From the NCBI GenBank assembly GCA_018830285.1, contig JAHJSB010000010.1, positions 123,578-187,577 on the forward strand: a DNA stretch of 64,000 nt, in the 5' to 3' direction. This document shows positions 28,389-37,836 of the stretch, piece by piece. Within the stretch, counting starts at the first letter, position 1; the number at the start of each line of letters is the position of its first letter. Both the position numbers and the translations under genes were made by a program. This stretch comes from Alphaproteobacteria bacterium. Lineage in GTDB: Bacteria; Pseudomonadota; Alphaproteobacteria; Caulobacterales; Hyphomonadaceae. The notes beneath the pieces were generated by a model. It saw only the letters and a program-made list of their open reading frames with translations, was not told the origin of the DNA and did no database searches.

Positions 28389-31300
28389 GCCAGTACGCCG
28401 AACTTGCCGTCACCACGAATTTCTCCTTTCTCCACGGCGCCTCCCATGCCGGGGAACTGGTGGGCTGCGCCCGAGACCTCGGCCTTGCTGCAATCGGCGT
28501 TGCAGATCGCAATACGCTGGCGGGAGTCGTGCGGGCCCATCTGGCAGCAAAGGCAGCAGGCATGCACCTGCTGGTCGGCGCACGCCTTGTCCCGCAGGAT
28601 GCCCCCGAACTCATCTGCTACCCGACGGATCGCGCCGCCTATGGCCGTCTCTCGCGCATGTTGTCAGACGGCAAGCTGAAGGCGGAGAAGGGTGACTGCC
28701 TGATCACCCTCGCGGACATCACAGCCGCCAGCGAAGGCCAGGTATTCATCGTGATGCCGCCAGAGCGCCCGGGAGCGGCGTTCGAGACGACACTGCAGCA
28801 TCTGGCCGGTCTTTGGCGGGGGTCTCTCTACCTCGCCGCGCGCTATGCTTTTCAGGGCCGCAACCGCGAGCAATTGGCCCGTTTGGCAAGCCTTGGTGCG
28901 CGGTGCGGCGTCCCCATGATCGCCGTCAATGACGTCATCTACCATGCAGCCGCCCGCCGCCCCCTGCAGGACGTGATCACCTGCATCCGCGAGCACTGCA
29001 CGATCGACACAGCGGGGTTCCGTCTCGAAGCGAACGCTGAACGCCACCTAAAGGCGCCGGACGAAATGGCCCGCCTTTTCAAGGGGTTCGAACCGGCCCT
29101 GGCGCGCACGCTGGAAATCGTCAAGCGGTGCGATTTCAGTCTCGACGAACTCGCCTATGAATATCCCGACGAACCTGTCCCGCCCGGCTCAACGTCACAG
29201 CATCATCTCGAATACCTGACATGGCAGGGGGCCGACTGGCGTTATCCCGCCGGGGTCCCAGCCCGCATTCGCGCCCAACTGCGCAAGGAACTCGATCTCA
29301 TCGAGGAGCTTTCCTACGCGCCTTATTTCCTGACCGTGAACGACATCGTCGCCTGGGCCCGTTCGCAGGATATCCTCTGCCAGGGACGCGGTTCTGCCGC
29401 CAATTCTGCTGTCTGTTTCTGCCTTGGCGTCACCAGCGTGGATCCTGCGGAAACCAGTCTCCTGTTCGAACGCTTCCTTTCGCGCGAGCGTAAGGAACCG
29501 CCCGACATTGATGTCGACTTCGAGCACGAGCGGCGCGAGGAAGTGATCCAGTATATCTATCGGCGCTACGGACGCCAGCGGGCCGCCCTGACAGCGACCG
29601 TGATCTCCTACCGGCCCCGCTCAGCCGTTCGCGAGGTCTGCAAGGCGCTCGGCCTGACGGAGGATATTTCCACCGCGCTCGCCGGCTGTGTCTGGGGCAG
29701 CTGGGGGGATGACATTCCGGCGCCCCAGATCGCGCAGGCGGGCCTTGATCCCGCCAGCCCGATGATCCGCCGCGCCATTGCCCTGACACGCCAGCTGATC
29801 GGCTTCCCGCGACACCTGTCCCAGCATGTCGGCGGCTTCGTGCTGACCCGTGGACCACTGGTGGAAACGGTGCCGATCGGCAATGCGGCCATGCCGGATC
29901 GCACTTTTATCGAATGGGACAAGGATGACATTAACGCCCTCGGCATCCTGAAGGTCGATGTGCTCGCCCTTGGCATGCTGACCTGCATTCGCAAGGCCTT
30001 CGACTTCCTGGAGGCCCATAAGGGCCTGCGATTCAATCTGGCGACCATTCCGGCGAAAGACACGGCAACTTATGACATGCTGTGCGAGGGCGACAGCCTT
30101 GGCGTGTTCCAGGTCGAAAGCCGCGCCCAGATGAACATGCTGCCCCGCCTCAGGCCGCGCACATTCTATGACCTCGTCATCGAGGTTGCCATTGTGCGTC
30201 CCGGGCCGATCCAGGGCGACATGGTCCACCCGTACCTGCGACGGCGGAAGGGGCTGGAAACCGTGCGCTATCCAAGCCCCGCGCCTGAACAGGGCCCGCC
30301 CGATGAACTTTCCAAAATCCTGCAACGCACACTGGGCGTGCCGCTATTCCAGGAGCAGGCCATGCAGATATCCATCGACGCGGCCAAGTTCACGCCCGAC
30401 GAGGCCAATGGCCTGCGCCGCGCCATGGCGACGTTCCGCAAGGTTGGTACGATCCAGAATTACGAGAACATGATGGTCTCGCGGATGACCGCGCGAGGGT
30501 ATCAGCCGGAGTTTGCACAACGCTGTTTCGACCAGGTAAAGGGTTTCGGCGAATACGGTTTCCCCGAAAGCCATGCGGCCTCGTTCGCCTTGCTCGTCTA
30601 TGTGTCGTCCTGGCTAAAATGCCATCATCCGGACGTGTTCTGCGCCGCGCTGCTGAACAGCCAGCCGATGGGCTTCTATGCGCCCGCCCAGATTGTACGG
30701 GATGCCCGCGAGCATGGCGTGGAGGTGCGGCCTGTCGACGTGAATTATTCGGACTGGGACAATACGCTGGAACCTATAGGCGCCAGCGATGGCCTGACCG
30801 CCATGCGACTCGGATTCCGGCAAGTCGATGGCGTGCGCGGGGACGAGATGGAGGCGCTGATGGGCGCGCGGGGGCAGGGGTTCGATACACTGGAAGAAGT
30901 ACGCCTGCGAACGGGCCTGTCCCGCCGTGCGATGGAATTGCTCGCCGCGGCGGATGCCTTTGGCTCGCTCGGCCTGTCACGGCGCGAGGCGCTGTGGGCG
31001 GTTAGGGGCGACACTGCCGGAAAAACGCTGCCCCTGTTCACGGCGGCAGACGCGGCCGAGCAGGGTAGGGACGTTGCGACGCATCTGCCCCGGATGCCCG
31101 ATTCCGAACAAGTCATTCAGGATTACCAGACAACCCGGCTGTCGCTTAAGGATCATCCCTTGCACTTCCTGCGACCGTTCTACAGTTCCCGGCACATCCT
31201 GACGACCGCTGAGGCCGTTGGCTTGCCTGACGGCCAGCGCGTGGAGACATGCGGCCTGGTACTCGTGCGCCAGCGCCCAGGTTCGGCTAACGGGGTCGTC

Positions 31301-31660
31301 TTCATCACGATTGAGGACGAGTCGGGCATTGCCAACCTGGTTGTGTGGAAACGCGTCATGGATCGCTTCCGACCGATCGTTATGGGCGCGCGTATCCTGT
31401 CCGTGCGCGGGCGCGTGCAGTCGGCTGACACTGTCACGCATATTGTCGCCGAGCAGCTGATCGACCGCACCGCTGACCTCACATTTCTGTCGGAAGAACA
31501 TATGTCCGACCCGCTGAAGGGCGTGCTGTCCCATGCGGATGAAGTGAAGCGGGCGGTCCAGGAAGGGCGCGGGCCGGGTGAACATGGCGACATGCACCGG
31601 CACCGGCACCAGCACCCGCGAAATGTCAGGATCATTCCCCGGAGTCGCGACTTTCACTAG
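28385..31660 (+). CDS. dnaE2: error-prone DNA polymerase DnaE2 (ImuC)
   Basis: A 1091-residue C-family polymerase for SOS mutagenesis. The start is the ATG at 28385 ('MSQYAELAVTTNFSFLHGAS'), overlapping the imuB stop. The PHP domain opens the protein; the catalytic region has 'GRGSAANSAVCFCLGVT' and the active-site 'PPDIDVDFEHERREEVI'; 'VEVAIVRPGPIQGDMVHPYL' and 'GFPESHAASFALLVY' follow; the OB fold near the C-terminus contains 'GLVLVRQRPGSANGVVFITI'. Length and motif order are those of DnaE2. The last 29 bases overlap the 3' end of the convergent ccoS. Confidence 0.96.
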   Translation: MSQYAELAVTTNFSFLHGASHAGELVGCARDLGLAAIGVADRNTLAGVVRAHLAAKAAGMHLLVGARLVPQDAPELICYPTDRAAYGRLSRMLSDGKLKAEKGDCLITLADITAASEGQVFIVMPPERPGAAFETTLQHLAGLWRGSLYLAARYAFQGRNREQLARLASLGARCGVPMIAVNDVIYHAAARRPLQDVITCIREHCTIDTAGFRLEANAERHLKAPDEMARLFKGFEPALARTLEIVKRCDFSLDELAYEYPDEPVPPGSTSQHHLEYLTWQGADWRYPAGVPARIRAQLRKELDLIEELSYAPYFLTVNDIVAWARSQDILCQGRGSAANSAVCFCLGVTSVDPAETSLLFERFLSRERKEPPDIDVDFEHERREEVIQYIYRRYGRQRAALTATVISYRPRSAVREVCKALGLTEDISTALAGCVWGSWGDDIPAPQIAQAGLDPASPMIRRAIALTRQLIGFPRHLSQHVGGFVLTRGPLVETVPIGNAAMPDRTFIEWDKDDINALGILKVDVLALGMLTCIRKAFDFLEAHKGLRFNLATIPAKDTATYDMLCEGDSLGVFQVESRAQMNMLPRLRPRTFYDLVIEVAIVRPGPIQGDMVHPYLRRRKGLETVRYPSPAPEQGPPDELSKILQRTLGVPLFQEQAMQISIDAAKFTPDEANGLRRAMATFRKVGTIQNYENMMVSRMTARGYQPEFAQRCFDQVKGFGEYGFPESHAASFALLVYVSSWLKCHHPDVFCAALLNSQPMGFYAPAQIVRDAREHGVEVRPVDVNYSDWDNTLEPIGASDGLTAMRLGFRQVDGVRGDEMEALMGARGQGFDTLEEVRLRTGLSRRAMELLAAADAFGSLGLSRREALWAVRGDTAGKTLPLFTAADAAEQGRDVATHLPRMPDSEQVIQDYQTTRLSLKDHPLHFLRPFYSSRHILTTAEAVGLPDGQRVETCGLVLVRQRPGSANGVVFITIEDESGIANLVVWKRVMDRFRPIVMGARILSVRGRVQSADTVTHIVAEQLIDRTADLTFLSEEHMSDPLKGVLSHADEVKRAVQEGRGPGEHGDMHRHRHQHPRNVRIIPRSRDFH

Positions 31661-31811
31661 GCGGGAGCGGGCGATCTTCATCCACGAGAATCCGGTTGGC
31701 AGCGCCGTCCGGGTCGTCAAACTGGCCCGACCTCGCGGCCCACAGGAAAGCGATCAGGCCGATCAGCCCCATGCCGAGCGCGATGGGAATGAGAAACAAC
31801 AGGCCAGCCAT
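31632..31811 (-). CDS. ccoS: cbb3-type cytochrome oxidase assembly protein CcoS
   Basis: A 59-residue protein: 'MAGLLFLIPIALGMGLIGL' followed by 'IAFLWAARSGQFDDPDGAAN' and 'RILVDED'. One transmembrane segment and the 'FLWAxxSGQFDDxxGAAxRIL' pattern identify CcoS, needed for haem and copper incorporation into the cbb3 oxidase. Its ATG overlaps the ccoI stop by one base. The 3' end runs 29 bases into the convergent dnaE2 gene. Confidence 0.92.
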   Translation of the reverse strand: MAGLLFLIPIALGMGLIGLIAFLWAARSGQFDDPDGAANRILVDEDRPLPPSESRDSGE

Positions 31812-34024
31812 TACAGACGCTCCGGCATTGTATTCAGGCGCAAGGCATTCAGCGATACGAGAATGGATGAGGCCGACATCGCGATGGCGGCAACGAGCGG
31901 TGTCGCATGGCCGCTGATGGCGACTGGCACGGCGACAAGATTGTAGGCCGCGGCAAAGGCGAAATTCTGCAACATGACCGCGCGCGCCTGCTTCGCCACC
32001 GCGATCAGCCGGGGCAGGGCGATGAGGCCGCCGGAATAGACCGCATCACTGGCTGACCGGCTTACATCCATGGCCCCTCCCGGGGTGACGGACGCATTCG
32101 CGAGCGCCAGCGCCCCGGCATCGTTCAGCCCGTCCCCGATCATCAGCACGCGATGACCTGCCGCCTGCAATGCCTCGAGGCGTTCGACCTTGTCGCGCGG
32201 GGAGGCTTTGGCAGTCCAGTCAGCGACGCCGAGTTTCCCGGCAACATCTGCAACCGTCTCCGCACGATCGCCTGACAGGATTTCCATGCCGTATCCGGCC
32301 TGCCGCAAAGCCCGGATCGTCTGGGTCGCATCGTCGAGAATATGGTCGCGGAATTGGAACCGAACAGGCGCACAATTGCCCTCAACGAACCAGAGAGAGC
32401 TGCTGGAGGCGACATCAATGTCGGCGCCAACCCACTCAGCCGATCCGAGACGGGAGGAGACGCCATCTATCACGCCTTCAAGGCCAAGACCGGGGAATTC
32501 CCGGACGCCAGACGCCACGGGCCCAGGACCTGCAGCCTCGACGAGCGCGCGAGACAATGGATGTCGGCTGGCCCGCGCCAGTTGGGCCGCATTGGCGAGC
32601 AGGTCAGGCGAGACGTCGTCGGCAAGGCGCGGCGTGCCAAATGTCAGCGTGCCGGTCTTGTCGAAGATGATGTAATTGCACTGCGCCAGCCGTTCCAATG
32701 CATCTCCGGATTTCAGGAATGTGCCTGCGCGAAACAAGCGTCCCGACGCGACCACCTGGGTCACGGGTGCGGCGAGTGCCAGCGCGCAGGGGCATGTTAT
32801 GATCAGTGTCGAGACACCGATCAGAAGGGCCTCGTTGGCGCTCATGCCCGCCAGGAGCCAGCCAATGAAGGCGAGCAGTGCGGACGTATGGACGAACGGC
32901 ACGTAGAGCGAGACGGCACGGTCAGCGATTTTCCGGTAGGTCGAGCGGCGCTGTTCACCGGCATCCAGCATGCGGGCAATATCAGACAGGAGGGAGTCAC
33001 TCGCGGCAGCAATGGCTCGGCCGGTAAGCGGCTGGGACAGGTTTATCGTGCCGGCCAGAAGATTCATGCCCTGGGTGGCGGTTCGCGGAACGCTCTCTCC
33101 GGTCACGAGGCTCTCATCAACTTCTGAGAGGCCCGTTTCCACCTGCATGTCAACAACCGCCTGCTCACCAGGCGCCAGGAGAATGCGGTCACCCGGCTGA
33201 ATCTCGCTTGCGCGAACGGAGCGGGCTTCGCCATTCTCTGCCAGTCGTGTAACGCTACGGCGTGCCATCGCCGCCAGATCGCGCGCAGACGTATGCGCTT
33301 TCCGGCGGACGCGCGCGTCAAGAAAGCGTCCGATCAGGAGGAAGAAGAGCAGCATTACCGACGCATCGAAATAGGCGTGTTCACCGCCCCGCAAGGTTTC
33401 CGACACGCTCACGCAAAACGCGATGATCACGGCGAGCGAAATTGGCACGTCCATATTGGCATGGCCGTGCTTGAGGACTTTCCAGGCTGACCGGAAGAAG
33501 ACGCGACCGGAAAACAGGATGGCGGGGAACGCGATCAAGCCGGACAGGCCATGCAGCATCATCCGGGTCGACTCGCCCATTTCTCCGTTGCCTGCCCAAA
33601 CCGACACGGACAGGAGCATGATGTTGGCAGTCGCGAAACCAGCAACGCCCAACGCAATGAGCAGGCTGCGTTCCTCGCGCTGCTCATCCGTAATGGCGTT
33701 GCCCTGATCCTGCGGCGCAACACCATAGCCAAGGGAACTGATCGCCTGGACGATTGGTATGGCTGTAAGCCCACCATGCCAGGCGACTTCAAGCCCCCCT
33801 GTCGACAGGTTCAGACGTGCTGTTTCCACACCCGGGAGCGCTTTCACAGCCGATTCGATCCGACTGATGCATGCGCCGCACTTGGCACCGCGTATCGTCA
33901 GGCTCAGGCGGCTCTGTCCATTGACGCGCCGAACAAAGGCCGAGGGGTCTGGTGCGCTCGTCGTTTCGGGCGGCGCGAGACCCGTTGGACATCCGGCAAC
34001 CAGATTGTTCTCAGCTTGGGTCAT
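31811..34024 (-). CDS. ccoI: copper-translocating P1B-type ATPase CcoI
   Basis: A 737-residue heavy-metal P-type ATPase. The N-terminal heavy-metal-associated domain has 'KCGACISRIESAVKALPG' (CxxC); then the transmembrane region with the metal-site 'ITCPCALALAAPVTQV'; phosphorylation motif 'FDKTGTLTFGTP'; hinge 'MIGDGLNDAGALALANA'. In the cco context it delivers copper to the CuB site of CcoN rather than serving copper resistance. It overlaps ccoH by four bases and ccoS by one. Confidence 0.95.
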   Translation of the reverse strand: MTQAENNLVAGCPTGLAPPETTSAPDPSAFVRRVNGQSRLSLTIRGAKCGACISRIESAVKALPGVETARLNLSTGGLEVAWHGGLTAIPIVQAISSLGYGVAPQDQGNAITDEQREERSLLIALGVAGFATANIMLLSVSVWAGNGEMGESTRMMLHGLSGLIAFPAILFSGRVFFRSAWKVLKHGHANMDVPISLAVIIAFCVSVSETLRGGEHAYFDASVMLLFFLLIGRFLDARVRRKAHTSARDLAAMARRSVTRLAENGEARSVRASEIQPGDRILLAPGEQAVVDMQVETGLSEVDESLVTGESVPRTATQGMNLLAGTINLSQPLTGRAIAAASDSLLSDIARMLDAGEQRRSTYRKIADRAVSLYVPFVHTSALLAFIGWLLAGMSANEALLIGVSTLIITCPCALALAAPVTQVVASGRLFRAGTFLKSGDALERLAQCNYIIFDKTGTLTFGTPRLADDVSPDLLANAAQLARASRHPLSRALVEAAGPGPVASGVREFPGLGLEGVIDGVSSRLGSAEWVGADIDVASSSSLWFVEGNCAPVRFQFRDHILDDATQTIRALRQAGYGMEILSGDRAETVADVAGKLGVADWTAKASPRDKVERLEALQAAGHRVLMIGDGLNDAGALALANASVTPGGAMDVSRSASDAVYSGGLIALPRLIAVAKQARAVMLQNFAFAAAYNLVAVPVAISGHATPLVAAIAMSASSILVSLNALRLNTMPERL

Positions 34025-34542
34025 TTGACCATGATGACCTTTGACGCCTTGAAGCCCGTGCCTGAACTACCGTCAGCTATCTCGGCATTCAGGGCTATGT
34101 GCCATGCCCCTTTGGTCAGGACAGGCAGATCAGCACGATATTCGCCGGACCCAACAGGCAGCATTTCGACAACGATATCGCTGTCCTGTGTTGCGGCACG
34201 CCTCAGCTCCGCAGTCACGTTCCGCGATGGCAGAGCAAGGCCGTCCGCATCAAGAATGCGCGCCACAAGCACATCGCCATCGGTCACCGCGACCAGGCCA
34301 AGTTCTGCCTTCCAGGACATGTCCTCCTGATACTTGAGCGACGCAATTGTCTTGTTGTACTCGAGGCCCTGCAAGTAGGAATGGCGCACATCCTCGCCCG
34401 GAAATGACGAGAGCGCCGCCCAAAGAAACACGCCGTTCACGACGAACATAAGGCCGAAGAACCCCAACAGCCAGAACAGGACGTGATGTCCCTTGAGGGT
34501 TTTGCCGTCAGTATCCACCGGGGGTGACAGTGTTGGCATCAT
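34021..34542 (-). CDS. ccoH: cbb3 oxidase assembly protein CcoH/FixH
   Basis: A 173-residue membrane-anchored protein. A single transmembrane segment near residues 20-45 ('VLFWLLGFFGLMFVVNGVF') is followed by 'SSFPGEDVRHSYLQGLEYN', the FixH signature, and a periplasmic beta-rich domain. CcoH is an assembly partner that stays bound to the cbb3 complex. ATGA overlaps at both ends (ccoG upstream, ccoI downstream) show tight coupling. Confidence 0.92.
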   Translation of the reverse strand: MMPTLSPPVDTDGKTLKGHHVLFWLLGFFGLMFVVNGVFLWAALSSFPGEDVRHSYLQGLEYNKTIASLKYQEDMSWKAELGLVAVTDGDVLVARILDADGLALPSRNVTAELRRAATQDSDIVVEMLPVGSGEYRADLPVLTKGAWHIALNAEIADGSSGTGFKASKVIMVK

Positions 34543-35999
34543 TTGGCTCCAGCAGTCATGAAAGCAGCAGAACGGGTGTGGCTTTCACCCGTCACAGGAT
34601 CGAGGACGGTGATCTCCAGCGACGACCTGTGCGGCAGGGATGCAGCGGGGGCCGTGACGAGAAGGCGGAAGCGATCAACACCATATTGCTCAAGCGGAAG
34701 TTCCATCTCCTGAGCGCCATCCGGTTTGGACAAGCCGATAATCTCGAATTCAGCGCCGGGCAGGCCGGAAATGGAGACCATCGTATCGCGTGCCGTCGTC
34801 GCCTTGTTGACGAGCTTCAGTGTGTAGCCATTCCGAACATCACCATTGGCCAGCTGGACGAAAGGCGGCGAGCGGTCCTTGAGGACGTTGACGTCGAATG
34901 TGGGCTCTTTTGCGAGACCAACGAGTATCAGCGCACTGATTGCGAGCATGAGGACAGCATAAAGCACCGTACGCGACCGAAGCAGCTTGTAGACCGGTTT
35001 GCCGCCTGCCGCGCGTGTCGCCACGGCAAGATCTGTGTCATAGGCGATCAGGCCGGTCGGACGGCCCACGCGCGTCATGATGTCGTCACATGCATCAATG
35101 CAAAGCGCGCAATGAATGCATTCGAGTTGGGCGCCGTCACGGATGTCGATGCCCATCGGACAGACCTGAACGCACTGCTTGCAGTCGATACAGTCACCGC
35201 GTCCCTCAAAGCCCTGCTCCTTGCGCAGCGGGCCGCGTGGCTCGCCCCGGTCGTAGCGATAGGTGACATTCAGCGCGTATTCGTCTGTCAGGGCCCCCTG
35301 GATGCGCGGCCAGGGGCACATATAGGTGCAGACCTGCTCTCGCATCCAGCCAGCAAGGAAATAAGTGGTCAGCGTCAGCATACCAGCGAAAAAGTAAGCT
35401 GTTAGTGGGGCTTGGCCAGTAAAGAACGTGCGGGCGATCGTTGGCGCATCATGCCAGTACAGGATCAGGGCGCCGCCCGTCAGGAACGCGATTATCAGCC
35501 AGACAATGTGTTTGCCGATCTTGCGGACGGCCTTGTTCAGCGACCAGGGCGCGTTGTCCAGCCGCATACGTGCAGCGCGGTCGCCCTCAAACGCGCGCTC
35601 AACCCAGATGTAGAGATCTGTCCACACCGTCTGGGGACACGTATAGCCGCACCAGACGCGTCCGAGCAGTGACGTCACGAGGAACAGGCCGAATGTTGCC
35701 ACGATCAGCAAACCGGCAAGGTAGAATATTTCCTGCGGCCAGATTGTGATGAAGAAAAAATAGAATTTTTCTCCCGCAAAATCAGCCAGAACGGCCTGGT
35801 CCGGAATACCTTCGCCGCGCGGCCACCGGATCCACGGCACGATATAGTAGACCCCGAGAGTCAGCGCCATCACCACCCATTTGACCATCCTGAACTTGCC
35901 ATGCGCCAGCTTCGGATAGATCTGCTTGCGCCGCTCATAGAGCGACGGCGGATTTGGCGGTGGGATCGGGGCATTGGGAGGGTTTGCGACATGGTTCAT
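34539..35999 (-). CDS. ccoG: cbb3 oxidase assembly ferredoxin CcoG/FixG
   Basis: A 486-residue polytopic membrane protein with a cytoplasmic dicluster ferredoxin domain: 'DCIDCKQCVQVCPMGIDIRD' and 'CIHCALCIDACDDIM' bind two [4Fe-4S] clusters. 'RVWCGYTCPQTVWTDLY' and 'CTYMCPWPRIQGA' are conserved FixG elements, and the C-terminal third is an Ig-like periplasmic domain. CcoG is a cupric reductase that supplies Cu(I) for CcoN assembly. It starts eight bases after the ccoP stop. Confidence 0.95.
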   Translation of the reverse strand: MNHVANPPNAPIPPPNPPSLYERRKQIYPKLAHGKFRMVKWVVMALTLGVYYIVPWIRWPRGEGIPDQAVLADFAGEKFYFFFITIWPQEIFYLAGLLIVATFGLFLVTSLLGRVWCGYTCPQTVWTDLYIWVERAFEGDRAARMRLDNAPWSLNKAVRKIGKHIVWLIIAFLTGGALILYWHDAPTIARTFFTGQAPLTAYFFAGMLTLTTYFLAGWMREQVCTYMCPWPRIQGALTDEYALNVTYRYDRGEPRGPLRKEQGFEGRGDCIDCKQCVQVCPMGIDIRDGAQLECIHCALCIDACDDIMTRVGRPTGLIAYDTDLAVATRAAGGKPVYKLLRSRTVLYAVLMLAISALILVGLAKEPTFDVNVLKDRSPPFVQLANGDVRNGYTLKLVNKATTARDTMVSISGLPGAEFEIIGLSKPDGAQEMELPLEQYGVDRFRLLVTAPAASLPHRSSLEITVLDPVTGESHTRSAAFMTAGAK

Positions 36000-36007
36000 G
36001 GTCGTGC

Positions 36008-36895
36008 CTATTCACCACCGCCAAGAGAGTGAACGTAAAGGGCCAGCGCCTTGATCGTCGGGTCGTCCAGACGGTCCTGCCAGGCCGGCATATGGGCATT
36101 GCGGGCATTGGAGATGGACGCCGTAATGTCAGCGGGCTCCCCGCCAAAGATCCACTCGGCGTCGGTCAGGTCGGGTGCGCCAATATTGCGGTCGCCTTTT
36201 GCGTTGACGCCGTGACAGGATGCACATTGCACCGCGAAGATGGTTGATCCTTGAGCTGCTGCCGAGGCATCCGTGTCGCGATCCGAGAAACTCAGCACAT
36301 GCTGGACGAGGTCATCGATTTCCGAAGAGGTCAAAAGCTTGTCGCGACCAAAGGCCGGCATGGCGGAAAAGCGCGTGGCATCGTCGCCTTCGTGGCGGAT
36401 GCCATGCCGGAGGGTCTGTTCGATCCCGTCAAGCGTGCCGGACCAGAGCCATATGTCGTCGGCGAGCATCGGATAGCCCTTTGCGCCGCGGCCGCCAGCG
36501 CCGTGACACGTCGCGCAATTGTCGCCGAAGGCGCTTTCACCCATCGCCATGGCAAATTGCTGCAAGTTCAGGTCGTTCTGGATTTCCGTCAGCGAGGCCG
36601 CCATCAGGCGCTGGGAGGCGACACTGCGCTCTGCGTTCATGGCGACGACCTTTTCTGCCACAAGTGTGCGGTCGGACAGGCCAAGAACCCCTGGTGTGTT
36701 GGTGCCGCCAAATCCGGGAAGTGCCGGGATGGCCGGCATGAGAACCATATAAATGAATGCCCAGGCGATCGAGATATACCAGACGATCAGCCACCAGCGC
36801 GGAAGCGGATTGTTAAGCTCCTTGATGCCATCCCAGGTATGCCCGGTGGTTTCGACCCCGGAATGCGCATCGATTTCTGTGTGTTTATCACTCAT
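36008..36895 (-). CDS. ccoP: cbb3 oxidase dihaem cytochrome c subunit CcoP
   Basis: A 295-residue membrane-anchored dihaem cytochrome c. The ATG at 36895 gives 'MSDKHTEIDAHSGVETTGHT' and then 'WDGIKELNNPLPRWWL', the classic CcoP N-terminus with one transmembrane segment. Two haem c sites are visible: 'NCATCHGAGGRG' and 'QCASCHGVNAKG'. CcoP receives electrons from cytochrome c or the bc1 complex and passes them to CcoO. Its start overlaps the ccoQ end by eight bases. Confidence 0.95.
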   Translation of the reverse strand: MSDKHTEIDAHSGVETTGHTWDGIKELNNPLPRWWLIVWYISIAWAFIYMVLMPAIPALPGFGGTNTPGVLGLSDRTLVAEKVVAMNAERSVASQRLMAASLTEIQNDLNLQQFAMAMGESAFGDNCATCHGAGGRGAKGYPMLADDIWLWSGTLDGIEQTLRHGIRHEGDDATRFSAMPAFGRDKLLTSSEIDDLVQHVLSFSDRDTDASAAAQGSTIFAVQCASCHGVNAKGDRNIGAPDLTDAEWIFGGEPADITASISNARNAHMPAWQDRLDDPTIKALALYVHSLGGGE

Positions 36896-37049
36896 CGCCG
36901 GGTTCCTTGTCTTCGAGCGGCAGGTAGGCTGCCTCGCGGAATTTTTCCTTGTTTGACGGCCAGAGCGCATAAGCAAGCGCAACGGCGAACATCGCGACGA
37001 ACCAGGCCAGGCCCCAGGTTTGCGCAAATTTTGAAAGCGTTTCGTACAT
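36888..37049 (-). CDS. ccoQ: cbb3 oxidase small subunit CcoQ
   Basis: A 53-residue single-span protein: 'MYETLSKFAQTWGLAWFV' and 'AMFAVALAYALWPSNKEKF', then an acidic tail. The aromatic-rich transmembrane segment and 'ALWPxNKxxF' are typical of CcoQ, which stabilises the cbb3 complex. It lies between ccoO (ten bases away) and ccoP (eight-base overlap). Confidence 0.88.
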   Translation of the reverse strand: MYETLSKFAQTWGLAWFVAMFAVALAYALWPSNKEKFREAAYLPLEDKEPGDE

Positions 37050-37058
37050 GTCAGGCTC

Positions 37059-37826
37059 CTAGCGTCGGTTGCTGAGATCATCAGCTTCGTAAGTGGAGAA
37101 ATCGACGAGCGTTCCGGTCATCTGAAGATAGGCTACCAAGGCATCCATCTCTGTGACGCGGGACGGATCGCCGTCATAATCCCCGACGATAACGGTGCCT
37201 TTACGTCCTGCAGCGGCTTCATATCGCGCGACCAATGCGTCCTGATCGTCATAATCGGCATTCGGATCCGCCTGGGCGACCAGGTCGGCTTTGGCATTTT
37301 CAATCATTTCGTCTGAATAGGGCACGCCTTCAAAACGAAGTGTTTTCAGATGATCTCCAATGTCTTCGAAATGGACGATGTTGTCTGACAGGAATGCATA
37401 GGGCGGCATGACCGATTCCGGCACGACAGAGCGTGGGTCCCGGAGGTGATCGACATGCCATTCATCGGAATACTTGCCGCCGAGGCGCGCCAGGTCGGGG
37501 CCTGTCCGCTTGGAGCCCCACTGGAACGGATGGTCGTACATGCTCTCCGCGGCGAGTGAATAGTGCCCGTAGCGTTCCACCTCATCGCGCAATGGTCTGA
37601 CCATCTGCGAATGGCACGTGTAGCAACCCTCGCGGATGTAGATGTTTCGCCCGGTCAGTTCGAGTGGCGTATAAGGCCGCATCCCCTTCACTTTCTCGAT
37701 CGTATTCTCGAGATAGAACAGCGGCGCGATCTCGACGATTCCGCCAACGGCGACAACGAGCAGGATGCCGACGGTAAGAAGCAGGGAGTGGCGTTCGAGT
37801 GCCTGGTGTTTTTGGAACAAGCCCAT
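37059..37826 (-). CDS. ccoO: cbb3 oxidase monohaem cytochrome c subunit CcoO
   Basis: A 255-residue membrane-anchored cytochrome c. The N-terminus has one transmembrane segment ('[19 protein letters not shown]') followed by '[20 protein letters not shown]' and '[20 protein letters not shown]', which holds the haem c motif CYTCH; the distal ligand region '[12 protein letters not shown]' supplies Met. All are canonical CcoO features. It follows ccoN by ten bases. Confidence 0.96.
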   Translation of the reverse strand: MGLFQKHQALERHSLLLTVGILLVVAVGGIVEIAPLFYLENTIEKVKGMRPYTPLELTGRNIYIREGCYTCHSQMVRPLRDEVERYGHYSLAAESMYDHPFQWGSKRTGPDLARLGGKYSDEWHVDHLRDPRSVVPESVMPPYAFLSDNIVHFEDIGDHLKTLRFEGVPYSDEMIENAKADLVAQADPNADYDDQDALVARYEAAAGRKGTVIVGDYDGDPSRVTEMDALVAYLQMTGTLVDFSTYEADDLSNRR

Positions 37827-37836
37827 TGTTCAGTTC

